Positions 47,550 through 61,578 are shown, counted from the stretch's first letter. The stretch is DNA of 64,000 nucleotides from Piscinibacter lacus (GCF_016735685.1 NZ_JAERRA010000001.1:2046001-2110000); one strand, 5' to 3'. Program-made: numbers and translations. The notes: generated by a model from the letters alone, not told the origin.

Positions 47550-48644
47550 ATGAAGCACCAGGCCGAACCCCCTTACCGCCACGACCAGGCCGAGCACACG
47601 GCCGTCCTCTGGGTAAACCTGGGCACGCCGGATGCCGCCACCGCGCCCGCCCTGCGGCGGTATCTGGCCGAATTCCTCGGCGACCCGCGCGTGGTCGAGA
47701 TCCCGCGCCTGGTCTGGCTGCCCATCCTGCACGGCATCATCCTGCGCCTGCGGCCGGCCAAGTCGGCCGCCAAGTACGCCACCGTCTGGACCGAAGAGGG
47801 TTCGCCGCTCGCCGTGTGGACCCGCGCCCAGGCCCATCGCCTGGCCGAGGCCTTCGCCCGGGCCGGCCGCGGCGCGCTGCGGGTGCTGCCGGCCATGCGC
47901 TACGGCCAGCCCTCGGTGGCGAGCCAGCTCGACACGCTCAAGGCCGAGGGCGCGACCCGCATCCTCATCCTGCCGGCCTATCCGCAGTATTCGGCCACCA
48001 CCACGGCCAGCGTCTTCGACGCCGTCTACGCCTGGGCGGGCAGCCAGCGTCGCCTGCCCGAGCTGCGCTTCGTCAACCAATACCACGACGACCCCGGCTA
48101 CATCGACGCCCTGGCCCGCCGCCTGGAGGCCCACTGGGCCGAGCACGGCCGGCCCGAGCGCCTGGTGCTGAGCTTCCACGGCGTGCCCGAGCGCACCCTC
48201 ACCCTCGGCGACCCCTACCACTGCCAGTGCCTGGCCACGGCGCGCCTGCTGGGCGAGCGCCTGGGCCTGCCGCCCGAGCAGTTGATGACCACCTTCCAGA
48301 GCCGCTTCGGCAAGGCCAAGTGGCTGGAGCCCTACACCGAGCCGACCCTGATCGCCCTGGGGCAGCAAGGCATCGGCCGGGTCGATGTGTTCTGCCCCGG
48401 CTTCGTCGCCGACTGCCTGGAGACGCTGGAGGAAATCGCCCAGGAAGCTCGCCATGCCTTCCTGGAAGCCGGGGGCAAGGTCTTCCACCATGTGCCTTGC
48501 CTGAATGCCGACCCGGCCTGGATCGAGGCCCTGGCCGGTATCGCCAGCCGCCACTTGCAAGGCTGGCCCGACGGCCCGACGCCCGAGCCGGCCGAACGCG
48601 CCGCCCGCTGCACCCGGGCGCTGGCCCGGGGCGCCAAGGCTTGA
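47550..48644 (+). CDS. hemH: Ferrochelatase
   Basis: A 364-residue enzyme that inserts Fe2+ into protoporphyrin IX, the last step of heme synthesis. Family blocks are AVLWVNLGTPDAATAPALR, the porphyrin-binding YGQPSV, ILPAYPQYSATTTASVFDAV, the active-site His in LSFHGVPERT and the acidic CPGFVADCLETLEEIAQE. Length is normal. No membrane segment is seen; the protein is peripheral. It is followed 13 bp later by hslR. Confidence 0.95.
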   Translation: MKHQAEPPYRHDQAEHTAVLWVNLGTPDAATAPALRRYLAEFLGDPRVVEIPRLVWLPILHGIILRLRPAKSAAKYATVWTEEGSPLAVWTRAQAHRLAEAFARAGRGALRVLPAMRYGQPSVASQLDTLKAEGATRILILPAYPQYSATTTASVFDAVYAWAGSQRRLPELRFVNQYHDDPGYIDALARRLEAHWAEHGRPERLVLSFHGVPERTLTLGDPYHCQCLATARLLGERLGLPPEQLMTTFQSRFGKAKWLEPYTEPTLIALGQQGIGRVDVFCPGFVADCLETLEEIAQEARHAFLEAGGKVFHHVPCLNADPAWIEALAGIASRHLQGWPDGPTPEPAERAARCTRALARGAKA

Positions 48645-48657
48645 GGCGGCCCGGCCG

Positions 48658-49083
48658 ATGAGCCGCCCGCCCCCGCCGCCGGCCGCCCTGCCCGGCGAAA
48701 GGCTGGACCGCTGGCTCTGGGCCGCGCGCTTCTACAAGACCCGCGCGCTCGCGGCCGAGGCGGTCGAGCGCCACCAGGTCAAGGTCAACGGCCAGCCGGC
48801 CAAGGTGGCGCGGCAACTGCACCTGGGCGATGTGCTGGATCTCAATCCAGGCGGCATGCCGCGCACGGTGCTCGTGCGCGGGCTCAGCGCCGTGCGCGGC
48901 CCGGCGCCGGTCGCCCAGCAGCTCTACGAGGAAACGCCCGAAAGCGTGGCGCGGCGGGCCGAGCTGGCCGAGCAGCGCCGCATGGGCATCGAGCCGGCCT
49001 CCAGCCTGGAGCAGGGCCGGCCGACCAAGCGCGACCGCCGCCAGCTCGTCGACTGGCAGCGCTGGAGCGCCAGCCTCGACTGA
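48658..49083 (+). CDS. hslR: Heat-shock protein Hsp15 (S4-domain RNA-binding protein)
   Basis: A 141-residue protein with an N-terminal S4 domain at about 13-75 ([20 protein letters not shown] then HHQVKVNG-like block). Hsp15 recycles stalled 50S subunits that carry nascent chain-tRNA. The C-terminal part is Arg/Glu/Gln-rich with [13 protein letters not shown] near the end, typical of HslR. It starts 13 bp after hemH and is closed by a strong terminator before grpE. Confidence 0.9.
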   Translation: MSRPPPPPAALPGERLDRWLWAARFYKTRALAAEAVERHQVKVNGQPAKVARQLHLGDVLDLNPGGMPRTVLVRGLSAVRGPAPVAQQLYEETPESVARRAELAEQRRMGIEPASSLEQGRPTKRDRRQLVDWQRWSASLD

Positions 49084-49095
49084 GGCTGACGGAAA

Positions 49096-49137
49096 GCACC
49101 GGCCCGGCCCGGCCCCGCCGGTCGGTGCGGTTTTTTT
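49096..49137 (+). terminator. Rho-independent terminator after hslR
   Basis: GCACCGGCC (49096-49104) pairs with GGTCGGTGC (49120-49128), one G-U pair, then GG and seven Ts (49131-49137). It separates the hemH-hslR unit from the grpE-dnaK-dnaJ genes. Confidence 0.85.
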
Positions 49138-49146
49138 CACGCCGGG

Positions 49147-49176
49147 CCCTTGAAGCCTGCCGACGGGCCCCCAACT
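49147..49176 (+). promoter_or_regulatory. Probable sigma-32 heat-shock promoter of grpE
   Basis: CCCTTGAA (49147-49154) and CCCCCAACT (49168-49176) are separated by 13 bp, matching the sigma-32 pattern CCCTTGAA-N13-17-CCCCATNT with two mismatches in the second element. Confidence 0.55.
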
Positions 49177-49247
49177 GCGGCCCATCGCGGGATCGAGACC
49201 GGTCCCATCCCCTGCCCCATCCGCCCGGCGCCCCGCCCTTCCGCCCG

Positions 49248-49790
49248 ATGTCCGACGCCCCCCGTTCCGAACCGTCTTTCGATGCCCAGCCCGTCTCGCC
49301 CGCCCCGGCGGCTGCCCCGGCCGCCAGCGTGCCCGATGCTGCCGCCGAGCTGGCCGAGCTGAAGCTGCGCCATGCGGAGATGTCCGACGCCTACCTGCGC
49401 GCCAAGGCCGAGGTGGAGAACACCCGCCGCCGCGCCGAGGAGGAAATCTCCAAGGCCCGCAAATTCGCGGTGGAGTCCTTCGCCGAAAGCATGCTGCCGG
49501 TCAAGGACAGCCTCGAAGCCGCGCTGGCCATCGAGAACGCCACGCCCGAGCAGCTCCGCGAAGGCAGCCATGCCACGCTGCGCCAGCTCAGCCAAGCGCT
49601 GGAGCGGCACAAGGTGCTTGAAGTCGCGCCCACGGCCGGCAGCAAGTTCGACCCGCACCAGCACCAGGCCATCAGCGTCGTGCCCTCGGAACACGAGGCC
49701 AACACCGTGGTCGCCGTGCTGCAGAAGGGCTACCTCATCGTCGACCGCGTGCTGCGCCCGGCGCTGGTCACCGTCTCGGCCCCCAAGTGA
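49248..49790 (+). CDS. grpE: Nucleotide exchange factor GrpE
   Basis: A 180-residue dimeric cochaperone that releases ADP from DnaK. A Pro/Ala-rich start precedes the long coiled-coil (about 35-85, [21 protein letters not shown]), then the beta-wing with HQAISVV and the C-terminal [20 protein letters not shown] signature. ATG 49248 was chosen because the sequence before it lies within the promoter and leader. dnaK follows after 102 bp with its own sigma-32 promoter. Confidence 0.95.
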   Translation: MSDAPRSEPSFDAQPVSPAPAAAPAASVPDAAAELAELKLRHAEMSDAYLRAKAEVENTRRRAEEEISKARKFAVESFAESMLPVKDSLEAALAIENATPEQLREGSHATLRQLSQALERHKVLEVAPTAGSKFDPHQHQAISVVPSEHEANTVVAVLQKGYLIVDRVLRPALVTVSAPK

Positions 49791-49823
49791 TGCCGCCCTG
49801 GCCGGCCCGCGCCGCGCCTGAAG

Positions 49824-49854
49824 CCCCTTGAATTCCGCCGCGCATCCTCCATCT
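49824..49854 (+). promoter_or_regulatory. Sigma-32 heat-shock promoter of dnaK
   Basis: CCCCTTGAA (49824-49832) and CTCCATCT (49847-49854) with a 14-bp spacer closely match the sigma-32 consensus. The ATG of dnaK is at 49893. Confidence 0.75.
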
Positions 49855-49892
49855 GCACGGCCAAACCCCACACCTCTCCCCGGAGCAATCCC

Positions 49893-51839
<1,947 letters not shown>

Positions 51840-51905
51840 TCCGGGACCTGCCGCGTCCCACCGACCTGCCGACGCGCTCGGCAGCCTCCCGCTGAACCCG
51901 CGCCC

Positions 51906-51930
51906 GGCCCTCGTGCATCCCACGAGGGCC
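51906..51930 (+). terminator. Attenuating hairpin between dnaK and dnaJ
   Basis: GGCCCTCGTG (51906-51915) pairs perfectly with CACGAGGGCC (51921-51930), loop CATCC, followed by TTGCGCCTTT. The broken T-tract suggests partial termination, lowering dnaJ output relative to dnaK. Confidence 0.6.
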
Positions 51931-51952
51931 TTGCGCCTTTCCTGCTGACCCC

Positions 51953-53083
51953 ATGGCCAAGCGCGACTACTACGACGTCCTCGGCGTGCCGAAGAACGCG
52001 AGCGACGACGACATCAAGAAGGCCTACCGCAAGCTGGCCATGAAGCACCACCCCGACCGCAACCAGGGCGAGGGGGCGAAGGAGGCCGAGGAGAAGTTCA
52101 AGGAGGCCAAGGAGGCCTACGAGATGCTCTCCGACCCGCAGAAGCGCGGGGCCTACGACCAGTTCGGCCATGCCGGGGTCGACCCCAACCTGGGCGGCCG
52201 CGGCGCCGGCGGCGAGGGCATGGGCGGTTTCGCCGAAGCCTTCGGCGACATCTTCGGCGACATCTTCGGCCAGGGCGGCGGCCGCCGCGGCCAGCAGGTC
52301 TACCGCGGCAGCGACCTCTCCTACTCGATGGAGATCACGCTGGAGGAAGCCGCCTTCGGCAAGGAGACGCAGATCCGCATCCCGAGCTGGGAGGAATGCG
52401 GCAGTTGCCACGGCAGCGGCGCCAAGGCAGGCACCAGCGCCAAGGCCTGCACGGCCTGCAATGGCACCGGCACCGTCCACTTGCGCCAGGGCTTCTTCAG
52501 CATCCAGCAGACCTGCCCGCACTGCCGTGGCACCGGCAAGATCATTCCGGAGCCCTGCCCGGCCTGCAATGGCGCCGGCCAGATCAAGAAGCAGAAGACG
52601 CTGGAGGTGCGCATCCCGGCCGGCATCGCCGAAGGCATGCGGATCCGCTCGGCCGGCAACGGCGAGCCGGGCAGCAACGGCGGCCCCCCGGGCGACCTCT
52701 ACATCGAGATCCGCATCAAGGCCCATGAGGTCTTCGAGCGCGACGGCGACGACCTGCACTGCACGGTGCCGGTCAGCGTCAGCACGGCCGCGCTCGGCGG
52801 CGCGATCGAGGTGCCGACCCTGGCCGGCAAGGCCGAGATCGAGCTGCCCGAGGGCACCCAGCACGGCAAGACCTTCCGCCTGCGCGGCAAGGGCGTGAAG
52901 GGCGTGCGGGCCAGCCTGCCGGGCGATCTGTACTGCCACGTCGCGGTGGAGATTCCGGTCAAGCTCAACGACGCCCAGCGCAAGCTCTTCCGCGAGCTGG
53001 ACGAAGCCCTGCAGCAAGGCGGCGACAAGCACTCGCCGAATGCCAAGAGCTGGACCGACCGGGTCAAGGACCTGTTCAAGTAA
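51953..53083 (+). CDS. dnaJ: Chaperone DnaJ (Hsp40)
   Basis: A 376-residue cochaperone that stimulates the DnaK ATPase. The J domain (1-70) contains HHPDRN near 33. A Gly/Phe-rich region (75-115) with a repeated [13 protein letters not shown] follows, then four zinc-binding repeats [24 protein letters not shown] and CPACNGAG at about 145-215, and the substrate-binding C-terminal domain. Length is typical of type I DnaJ. Confidence 0.97.
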   Translation: MAKRDYYDVLGVPKNASDDDIKKAYRKLAMKHHPDRNQGEGAKEAEEKFKEAKEAYEMLSDPQKRGAYDQFGHAGVDPNLGGRGAGGEGMGGFAEAFGDIFGDIFGQGGGRRGQQVYRGSDLSYSMEITLEEAAFGKETQIRIPSWEECGSCHGSGAKAGTSAKACTACNGTGTVHLRQGFFSIQQTCPHCRGTGKIIPEPCPACNGAGQIKKQKTLEVRIPAGIAEGMRIRSAGNGEPGSNGGPPGDLYIEIRIKAHEVFERDGDDLHCTVPVSVSTAALGGAIEVPTLAGKAEIELPEGTQHGKTFRLRGKGVKGVRASLPGDLYCHVAVEIPVKLNDAQRKLFRELDEALQQGGDKHSPNAKSWTDRVKDLFK

Positions 53084-53129
53084 GCACGGGCCGCGGGGCC
53101 TGAAGGCGGCGGGGCCGGGTTCAGGCCCG

Positions 53130-53339
53130 GCCGCCCAGACCCATGTGCCGATGATCCTGTGGCTGGACGCCGCCCGCCGCGAGGCCCTCGGCCCCCAGGG
53201 CTGCCTGGGCCGGCAGCGGGATCAGGCCCTGAGCCACGACCAGCTCTTCCACACCGTCTACGGCCTGGTCGGCCTGCGCTCGGCCGAATACCGGCCGGCG
53301 CTGGACCTGATGCAGGCCTGCGACCGGGCGCGAACCTGA
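53130..53339 (+). pseudogene. C-terminal remnant of a lipid A phosphoethanolamine transferase (eptA-like)
   Basis: About 65 codons downstream of dnaJ encode AQTHVPMILWLDAARREALG, then CLGRQRDQALSHDQLFHTVYG and YRPALDLMQACDRAR. This is the typical end of EptA/MCR-type inner-membrane sulfatase-fold transferases (QTHVPM, LSHDNLFHS, ALDLF). The membrane part and the catalytic domain are missing; nothing matching them lies upstream, where dnaJ ends only about 45 bp before. There is no good start or ribosome binding site, so this is a truncated leftover rather than a gene. Confidence 0.7.
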
Positions 53340-53408
53340 TCTCGCTCCGAGGAAACGCCGGGCCGCCCCGGCTTGCCTCGCGCCCCGCGGCGGGCGGGCA
53401 AGGCGCGC

Positions 53409-54761
53409 TCAGAACAGCTCGACCTGCGCCGCATCCTGCGCCGCAGCCCGCCGGCGTGGTGGCGGCGCGGGCGGGCGGAAACCGCTGCAGTCCAGCCGCG
53501 GCAGGCGGCGCGCCAGGCCGTGGCGGGCGGCGGCCTGCTCGATGCGCTGCGCGATCAGCGCGGCCCAGGGCCCCTCGCCGTGCATGCGGTGGCGGAAATC
53601 GCTGTCGTTGTCGCGCCCGCCACGCATGGATTGCAGGCGCGCCATGATGCGCTCGGCCCGCTCGGGCACATGGTCTTGCAGCCACTGGCGAAACAGCGGC
53701 GCCACCTCGCGCGGCAGCCGCAGCACGGTGTAGTGCAAGGCGACCGCGCCGTGGGCGGCGGCCTGGGCAGCGATGCGCTCGATCTCGGGCTCGTTCAGGA
53801 AGGGAATGATGGGCGCGGCATTCACCGCCACCGGCACGCCGGCCTCGGCCAGGCGGCGCACCGCCGCCCAGCGCGCATTCGGCGCGCTGGCCCGGGGTTC
53901 GAGCAGGCGGGCCAGGCGCGGGTCCTGGGTGGTGATGGAGATCGAGACCGCCGCCCGGCCGAGGGCCGCGGCCCGGGCGATCAGGTCCAGGTCCTGCACG
54001 ATGCCCGCGCCCTTGGTGACGATGGTGAAGGGATGGCCGGTCTCGACCAACAGCTCCAGCAGGCCGCGGCTCAGGCGCCAGATGCGCTCGGCGGGCTGGT
54101 AGGGGTCGGTCACGGCGCCGAGGTTGATCGGGCTGGGCCGGTGGCCGGGCCGGGCCAGCTCCTCGCGCAGGCGCTCGACCGCATTGGTCTTGACTTCGAT
54201 CTCGGTCTCGAAATCCAGACCGGGCGAGCGGTCCAGCCAGGCGTGGCTGGGCCGGGCATAGCAGTAGATGCAGCCATGCTCGCAGCCGCGGTAGGGGTTC
54301 AACGAGAGGCTGAAGGGCACGTCGGGCGAGTCGTTGCTCGACAGCATGCGCCGCACCCGCACCGGATGCAGGGTGGTGCGCGGGCCCGGGGGCTCGGCGG
54401 CGGGAGCATCCGCCGGCTCGGGCGCGACGGGGCTGGCGGGGCGGAGCGGGACGGCTGCGTCGGCGGCTGGGTCGACGGCTGCGTCGTCGGCAGGCAAGGC
54501 CTCGGGCTCGTCCCGCGCGGCCGGCTCGACCGGCTCGACCGGCTCAGGCGGCCTGCGGACCGGCGGCGGCTCGTCGTCAGGCAGGCCCCAGCCGTCGTCG
54601 ACCGGCTCGCGCTGCCAGGCCTGGTGGCGCGGCAGGGGCTGCTGCACGGTGCCGCGCCCCTTGCGGGGCGCGAGCGGGCGCGTCGGCGGCGGCAAGGCCG
54701 CGGCGGGCGGCTCGGCCCAGGGGGCCGGGGCGTCGTCGGGGGGGAAGGGGTCGGGGCGCAT
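53409..54761 (-). CDS. PA0069-family radical SAM protein
   Basis: A 450-residue iron-sulfur protein. The first ~125 residues are Pro/Ala/Asp/Glu-rich low complexity. The radical SAM core begins near 130 with RRMLSSNDSPDVPFSLSLNP and the cluster motif CEHGCIYC, then YARPSHAWLD, FETEIEVKTNA and VTDPYQPAE. These are hallmarks of the PA0069/SPL-like group. The reaction is unknown; the relation to spore photoproduct lyase has led to a DNA-repair annotation that is not established for this group. It stands alone, convergent with the eptA remnant. Confidence 0.9.
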   Translation of the reverse strand: MRPDPFPPDDAPAPWAEPPAAALPPPTRPLAPRKGRGTVQQPLPRHQAWQREPVDDGWGLPDDEPPPVRRPPEPVEPVEPAARDEPEALPADDAAVDPAADAAVPLRPASPVAPEPADAPAAEPPGPRTTLHPVRVRRMLSSNDSPDVPFSLSLNPYRGCEHGCIYCYARPSHAWLDRSPGLDFETEIEVKTNAVERLREELARPGHRPSPINLGAVTDPYQPAERIWRLSRGLLELLVETGHPFTIVTKGAGIVQDLDLIARAAALGRAAVSISITTQDPRLARLLEPRASAPNARWAAVRRLAEAGVPVAVNAAPIIPFLNEPEIERIAAQAAAHGAVALHYTVLRLPREVAPLFRQWLQDHVPERAERIMARLQSMRGGRDNDSDFRHRMHGEGPWAALIAQRIEQAAARHGLARRLPRLDCSGFRPPAPPPRRRAAAQDAAQVELF

Positions 54762-54770
54762 AACTGTTCA

Positions 54771-54776
54771 TTTATA
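54771..54776 (-). promoter_or_regulatory. Putative -10 element of the radical SAM gene
   Basis: TATAAA (54776 to 54771, minus strand) ends 9 nt before the ATG at 54761, giving a leader of about three bases. The surrounding 20 bases are the only AT-rich DNA in this stretch. Confidence 0.45.
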
Positions 54777-54816
54777 CAGCTTTGCGCCCCTTGCGAGAAG
54801 CCCGCTGCGCCCGGCG

Positions 54817-57939
<3,123 letters not shown>

Positions 57940-57948
57940 GCGGCCTCC

Positions 57949-59079
57949 TCAGCGGATCTGGTTGAGCAGGGTTGCGCCCTGCACCACCACGCGATCGCCC
58001 GCTTCCAGGCCCTGGAGAACGCGCAGGCTCGCGCCGTCGAGCGGCTCCAGACGCACGAGGCGTGGCTCGAAGGTCTCCGGCGCGGTCTTGACCCAGACGA
58101 TGTCCTGGTTGGCCGGGTTGCGGACCCGGGCCGAAGCGGGCACGGCCAGGCCAGGCGCGGCCTCGCGGGTCTGCACCTGGATTTTCAGCAACTGGCCCCG
58201 GGCCAGCGGGGCGGCCGCCTCGCCTTCGAGCTGGAAATGCAGGGGCTGGGCCTGCTCGCGCAACTGCGGCACCGCGCCCAGGTAGCGCAGCTGCAGCACC
58301 CGGTCGCCAAGTTGCAGCCGGGCGCCGGCCACTTGCGCGGCCAGGGCCGGATCGAAGCTGAGGGCCTCGATGCGCAGGCGGCGCGGGTCGATGATCTCGA
58401 AGATGCGCTCGCCCGCAGCGACCGCCTGGCCGCTGGCGACGGCGGCCGAGCTGATCACGCCGTCGATCGGCGCGCGCAGGGCCTCGCGGGCCTGCAGGCC
58501 GCCGCGCTGCGCGGCCAGGCGGGCGGCCAGGCCTTGCAGCTCCAGCTCCAGCGCCTCCAGCTCGCGGCGCGGCACGGTGTCGGCCAGTTCGCGCAGCCGG
58601 GCCAGGCGGGCTTCGGCCAGGCGCCGGGTGGCTTCCAGCTCGGCGATCTGGCCGGCCTGGGCGGCCCGCTCCAGCGGGCCGAGGCTGGTCTGCACCTGGG
58701 CCAGCAGCTCGCCACGCCGCACGGCCTGGCCCGGACCGGGCAGGCCGCGCGGGCCGGGCTCCAGCCGGCCGGCATGCAGGGCCTGCACCCAGCCGGTGGC
58801 GCCCGGCTCGGCCACGACCTGGGCGGCCAGCTCGATGCTGCGGGCATGAACGGCGCTGAACAGCGGCCGGGTGCGGATCTGCAAGCTGCGCTGGGCCGGC
58901 TTGGGCAGCAGCACGCGGCCGTCGGCCAGGCGCTGCGGCGCGCCGGCAGGGCGTGCGGCCGGCTCGGCCTCGCCATGGTCGTGGCCCGGGCCGGCCCAGG
59001 CGGGGGCCAGCAACAGGCTGGCGGCCAGGATCAGCCCGGGTCGAAGGGCGGCCCGGGCCCTGCGGGATGCGACGCTCAT
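57949..59079 (-). CDS. RND efflux periplasmic adaptor (CzcB-like)
   Basis: A 376-residue membrane-fusion protein. The N-terminus has a signal ending LLLAPAWAG and a mature start GPGHDHGE with a metal-binding look. The lipoyl-type strands, a coiled-coil hairpin (LERAAQAGQIAELEATRRLAE at about 140-160 and onward) and the beta-barrel follow. The C-terminal GLEAGDRVVVQGATLL is typical. Its start overlaps the stop of the upstream 193-residue gene (ATGA), coupling the two. Confidence 0.9.
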   Translation of the reverse strand: MSVASRRARAALRPGLILAASLLLAPAWAGPGHDHGEAEPAARPAGAPQRLADGRVLLPKPAQRSLQIRTRPLFSAVHARSIELAAQVVAEPGATGWVQALHAGRLEPGPRGLPGPGQAVRRGELLAQVQTSLGPLERAAQAGQIAELEATRRLAEARLARLRELADTVPRRELEALELELQGLAARLAAQRGGLQAREALRAPIDGVISSAAVASGQAVAAGERIFEIIDPRRLRIEALSFDPALAAQVAGARLQLGDRVLQLRYLGAVPQLREQAQPLHFQLEGEAAAPLARGQLLKIQVQTREAAPGLAVPASARVRNPANQDIVWVKTAPETFEPRLVRLEPLDGASLRVLQGLEAGDRVVVQGATLLNQIR

Positions 59080-59657
59080 GACGCCCTCCCCGGCTTACGG
59101 GCGCGACGCGTGCGCACCATGCCCCAAGCCAGCGCGGCCAGCCCGCCCAGCACGGCCAGGCCGGGCAGCAGCAGGCCGGACGCGGGGGTGGCCGGGCCGG
59201 CCGGGCCGTGGTCCGCATGCGCGTGGTCATCGTGGTCGGGGTCGGGTGGCGCGGGCCGCAGGTCCAGCGTCAGGCCGAGCATGTCGATGCGATCGTCCTC
59301 GCGCACATCGACGGCCAGGGCATGCTCGGCACCGGACGCCGCGGCCGGCAGCTCGGCCCGGTAGAGGCCGGGGCCGAGACGCTCGACGGCAAGCGGCTGC
59401 TCGTCCAGCGTGAGCCGCAGCTCGGCCTGGGCCAGCGGTGCATTGGTGGCGGCATCGTCGATGTAGAGGGTGAGGCGGCGGCCCTCGCGCTCGGCGGCCA
59501 GCTCGAACAGCTCGGACTCGGCCACCTGGCGCGGCAAGCCGGCGGCGGCGAGGGCGGGCAGCGGCGTCTCGCCGTGTTCATGGCCGGGGCCGGCCCAGGC
59601 CGGTGCGAGCAGCAGGGCCGGGCCGGCGGCCAGGAGCTTGATCCAAGGGAAGGGCAT
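59076..59657 (-). CDS. Small periplasmic metal-binding-like protein of the efflux operon
   Basis: A 193-residue protein between the outer-membrane and adaptor genes. Residues 1-23 are a signal ending APAWAG, then GPGHEHGE. The central domain (about 45-150) looks like a beta-sandwich (ELRLTLDEQPLAVERLGPGL, LAVDVREDDRIDMLGLTLDL). A short Asp/His-rich run, PDHDDHAHADH, precedes a C-terminal membrane anchor (about 163-185) and a basic tail. I know of no characterised protein with exactly this layout; position and His/Asp content suggest it hands metal to the pump. Its first residues nearly repeat those of the downstream adaptor. Confidence 0.7.
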   Translation of the reverse strand: MPFPWIKLLAAGPALLLAPAWAGPGHEHGETPLPALAAAGLPRQVAESELFELAAEREGRRLTLYIDDAATNAPLAQAELRLTLDEQPLAVERLGPGLYRAELPAAASGAEHALAVDVREDDRIDMLGLTLDLRPAPPDPDHDDHAHADHGPAGPATPASGLLLPGLAVLGGLAALAWGMVRTRRARKPGRAS

Positions 59658-59739
59658 GGGGGTTCTCGAAGGAAAGTGGGGCGCGCGGAGCGGCGGTGTG
59701 CGGGCGGCGGCGCGCTCGGTTGGGTTCTGGATCTGCTGC

Positions 59740-61056
59740 TCAGGGCAGCAGGCCCAGGGCCTGGCGCCAGGCGGAGCGGGCGGCAGCCTGTTCCAGGCGC
59801 AGGCGGGCGGTGTCGCGGCGGGCGCTGGCGGCCTCGGCCTCGATGCGCAGGCGGCTGGGCAGGTCCAGCTCGCCCAGCTCGAAGGCGCGGCGCAGGAAGC
59901 CGGCGGTCTCCTCGGCCAGGGCGGCACGCTGCTCGGCCGCGACTTGTTCGGCAGCCAGGGCCTGGACGCGGGCGTGGGCTTCGGCCTGCTCGGCCGCGAG
60001 TTCGCTGCGGCGCCTGTCCCACTGGGCGCGCAGGCTTTCGACCTCGGCCTGCGCCTGGGCCCGCCGGGCGTCCTGCTGCGGGCTTTCGCCCAGCGGCAGG
60101 CTCAGGCCCAGGCGCAGCGCGCTGCGGCTGGCTTCGCCGCTGGCGCCGCGCTCGCGCAGGGCGAGCAGGCGCAGCTCGGGCGTGCCCTGGCCCTGGCGGG
60201 CTTGCAGGGCGAGCTGGCGCTCGGCCGCCTCAAGCTGCTGGGCCAGCAGGCGCAGCGCGGGATGCGCGGTCGCGTCCGCGGCCGTCGGGGCGGCATCGGC
60301 GGGCGGCGCGGCCTCGGGCTCGGCCTTGAGCGGCCGCCCGGCGTCGGCCCCCAGCAGGGCGGCAAGCTGCTGGCGGGCGATCTGCACCGCGCCCTCGGCC
60401 CGGGCCGCGGCCGCGCGGGCGGCGGCCTCGGCCATGCGGGCCTGGTGGGCATCGGCGCGGGCGAGCTCGCCGGCCTGCACGCGGCGGTCCACATCCTCGA
60501 CCAGGCGCTGCGCCAGCGCGAGCTGGGCCTGGGCCAGTTCGGCCTCCAACTCGGCCAGCAGGCGGGCCCACCAGCGCATGCGCAGGCTGCCGGCCAGGGC
60601 CAGCCGGGCGGCCTCGGCCTCGCGCTCGACGGTCTGGCGCCGGGCCTCGGCCAGGTCCCGGCCGGCGGCCTGCTCGCCGCGCCGCCACAGCGGCAGGACG
60701 AGGCCCAGCTCCAGCTCGCGCAGGCCGCGCTCGGGGCCGCGCAGGTCCAGGCGCGGGTCCAGCTCCAGCCGCGGCGCCTCGGGCAGCAGGGCCCGGGCGA
60801 CGCGTCCGTCGGCTTCGGCCGCCTCGCGCTGGGCGGCCAGGGCGCGGGCCTGTGGCTGCTGCGACCAGGCCCGGGCCAGGGCCTGGTCGAGGCGGAGTTC
60901 CGGCTCGGCCGCAGGGGCTGCGACCGAAGTCAGGGCCAGCAGCAGGGCCAGCCAGGGCCCGGCCCGACGAGGGGACGCGGGCCGGCCGGTCGGGGGCTTG
61001 CGCGTCCGGGAATAGCGCGATGCCTGGCATCGCAAAACAGGAAGGGAAAGGGACAT
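59740..61056 (-). CDS. Outer-membrane efflux protein (TolC/CzcC family)
   Basis: A 438-residue outer-membrane channel subunit. A signal peptide ends near residue 50 (LALLLALTSVAAPAAEPE). The mature part starts LRLDQALARAWSQQPQARAL and consists of long Ala/Gln/Glu-rich helices with two outer-membrane factor repeats, e.g. LGLVLPLW and LRLGLSLPLG strands. I chose ATG 61056; an upstream in-frame start lacks a signal. It is followed by the His-rich 193-residue gene after an 82-bp gap. Confidence 0.85.
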   Translation of the reverse strand: MSLSLPVLRCQASRYSRTRKPPTGRPASPRRAGPWLALLLALTSVAAPAAEPELRLDQALARAWSQQPQARALAAQREAAEADGRVARALLPEAPRLELDPRLDLRGPERGLRELELGLVLPLWRRGEQAAGRDLAEARRQTVEREAEAARLALAGSLRMRWWARLLAELEAELAQAQLALAQRLVEDVDRRVQAGELARADAHQARMAEAAARAAAARAEGAVQIARQQLAALLGADAGRPLKAEPEAAPPADAAPTAADATAHPALRLLAQQLEAAERQLALQARQGQGTPELRLLALRERGASGEASRSALRLGLSLPLGESPQQDARRAQAQAEVESLRAQWDRRRSELAAEQAEAHARVQALAAEQVAAEQRAALAEETAGFLRRAFELGELDLPSRLRIEAEAASARRDTARLRLEQAAARSAWRQALGLLP

Positions 61057-61128
61057 CCGAAGCTCCAGGCTTGAACAAGCAGGCAGGAGATCGGCGGGCA
61101 GCGACCGGGCGGTCGCCGGGGGCCGAGG

Positions 61129-61146
61129 GCATGCCATGGCATGCCG
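61129..61146. promoter_or_regulatory. Perfect 18-bp palindrome between czcI and the czcC-like gene
   Basis: GGCATGCCATGGCATGCC reads identically on both strands. It lies about 75 bp before the czcC-like ATG. A perfect palindrome here could be an operator for a metal regulator or an RNA hairpin that moderates read-through from czcI. Confidence 0.5.
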
Positions 61147-61191
61147 GGCCCCGCGGGGAGAGACGCGTGAAGGTGTGGGCCGCCTCGCCGA

Positions 61192-61554
61192 TCAGGCGAG
61201 GCCGGGCCACTGCGGGCGTTCGGGTCGGGGGCTGCGGACCGGGAGCGGTCGCTGCGCTTCGAAGGCCGGCACGGTCAGCATGCCGGGGCTGAGGCCCGAG
61301 GCCGGCGACTCCGACAGCAGGACGCTGTGGGCCGCATGGCAGTGGCCGCAGTCGTGGTCGACGTTGGCCGGGCCGGTCTCGCCCTCTGCCGAATCGGCCG
61401 CGACCGCCTCGTCATGCGCGTGGGCATGGGCATGGTGGCCGAAGTGCGCGCCACTGGCTGCCTCGGTCTCGTGCAGGCAGTAGGCCGCGACCGCCGCCCA
61501 GCTCATCTGGATCGGCGCCGTCACCAGCATGAGGATGAGGAGCAGTCGACGCAC
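61192..61554 (-). CDS. czcI: CzcI-family small exported protein
   Basis: A 120-residue protein matching the CzcI pattern of cobalt-zinc-cadmium loci: RRLLLILMLVTAPIQMSWAA signal, then AYCLHETEAASGAHFGHH and a His-rich stretch HAHAHAHDE, then DCGHCHAAHSVLL. CzcI is thought to modulate czc expression. The start is GTG 61554, and a -10 (TAGACT) ends 6 nt before it, so the mRNA is probably leaderless. It is the first gene of the efflux locus, 135 bp before the czcC-like gene. Confidence 0.8.
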   Translation of the reverse strand: MRRLLLILMLVTAPIQMSWAAVAAYCLHETEAASGAHFGHHAHAHAHDEAVAADSAEGETGPANVDHDCGHCHAAHSVLLSESPASGLSPGMLTVPAFEAQRPLPVRSPRPERPQWPGLA

Positions 61555-61560
61555 AGGCGC

Positions 61561-61566
61561 AGTCTA
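61561..61566 (-). promoter_or_regulatory. Putative -10 element of czcI
   Basis: TAGACT (61566 to 61561, minus strand) ends 6 nt before the GTG start at 61554. Confidence 0.4.
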
Positions 61567-61578
61567 GGCCAGGCCCGG

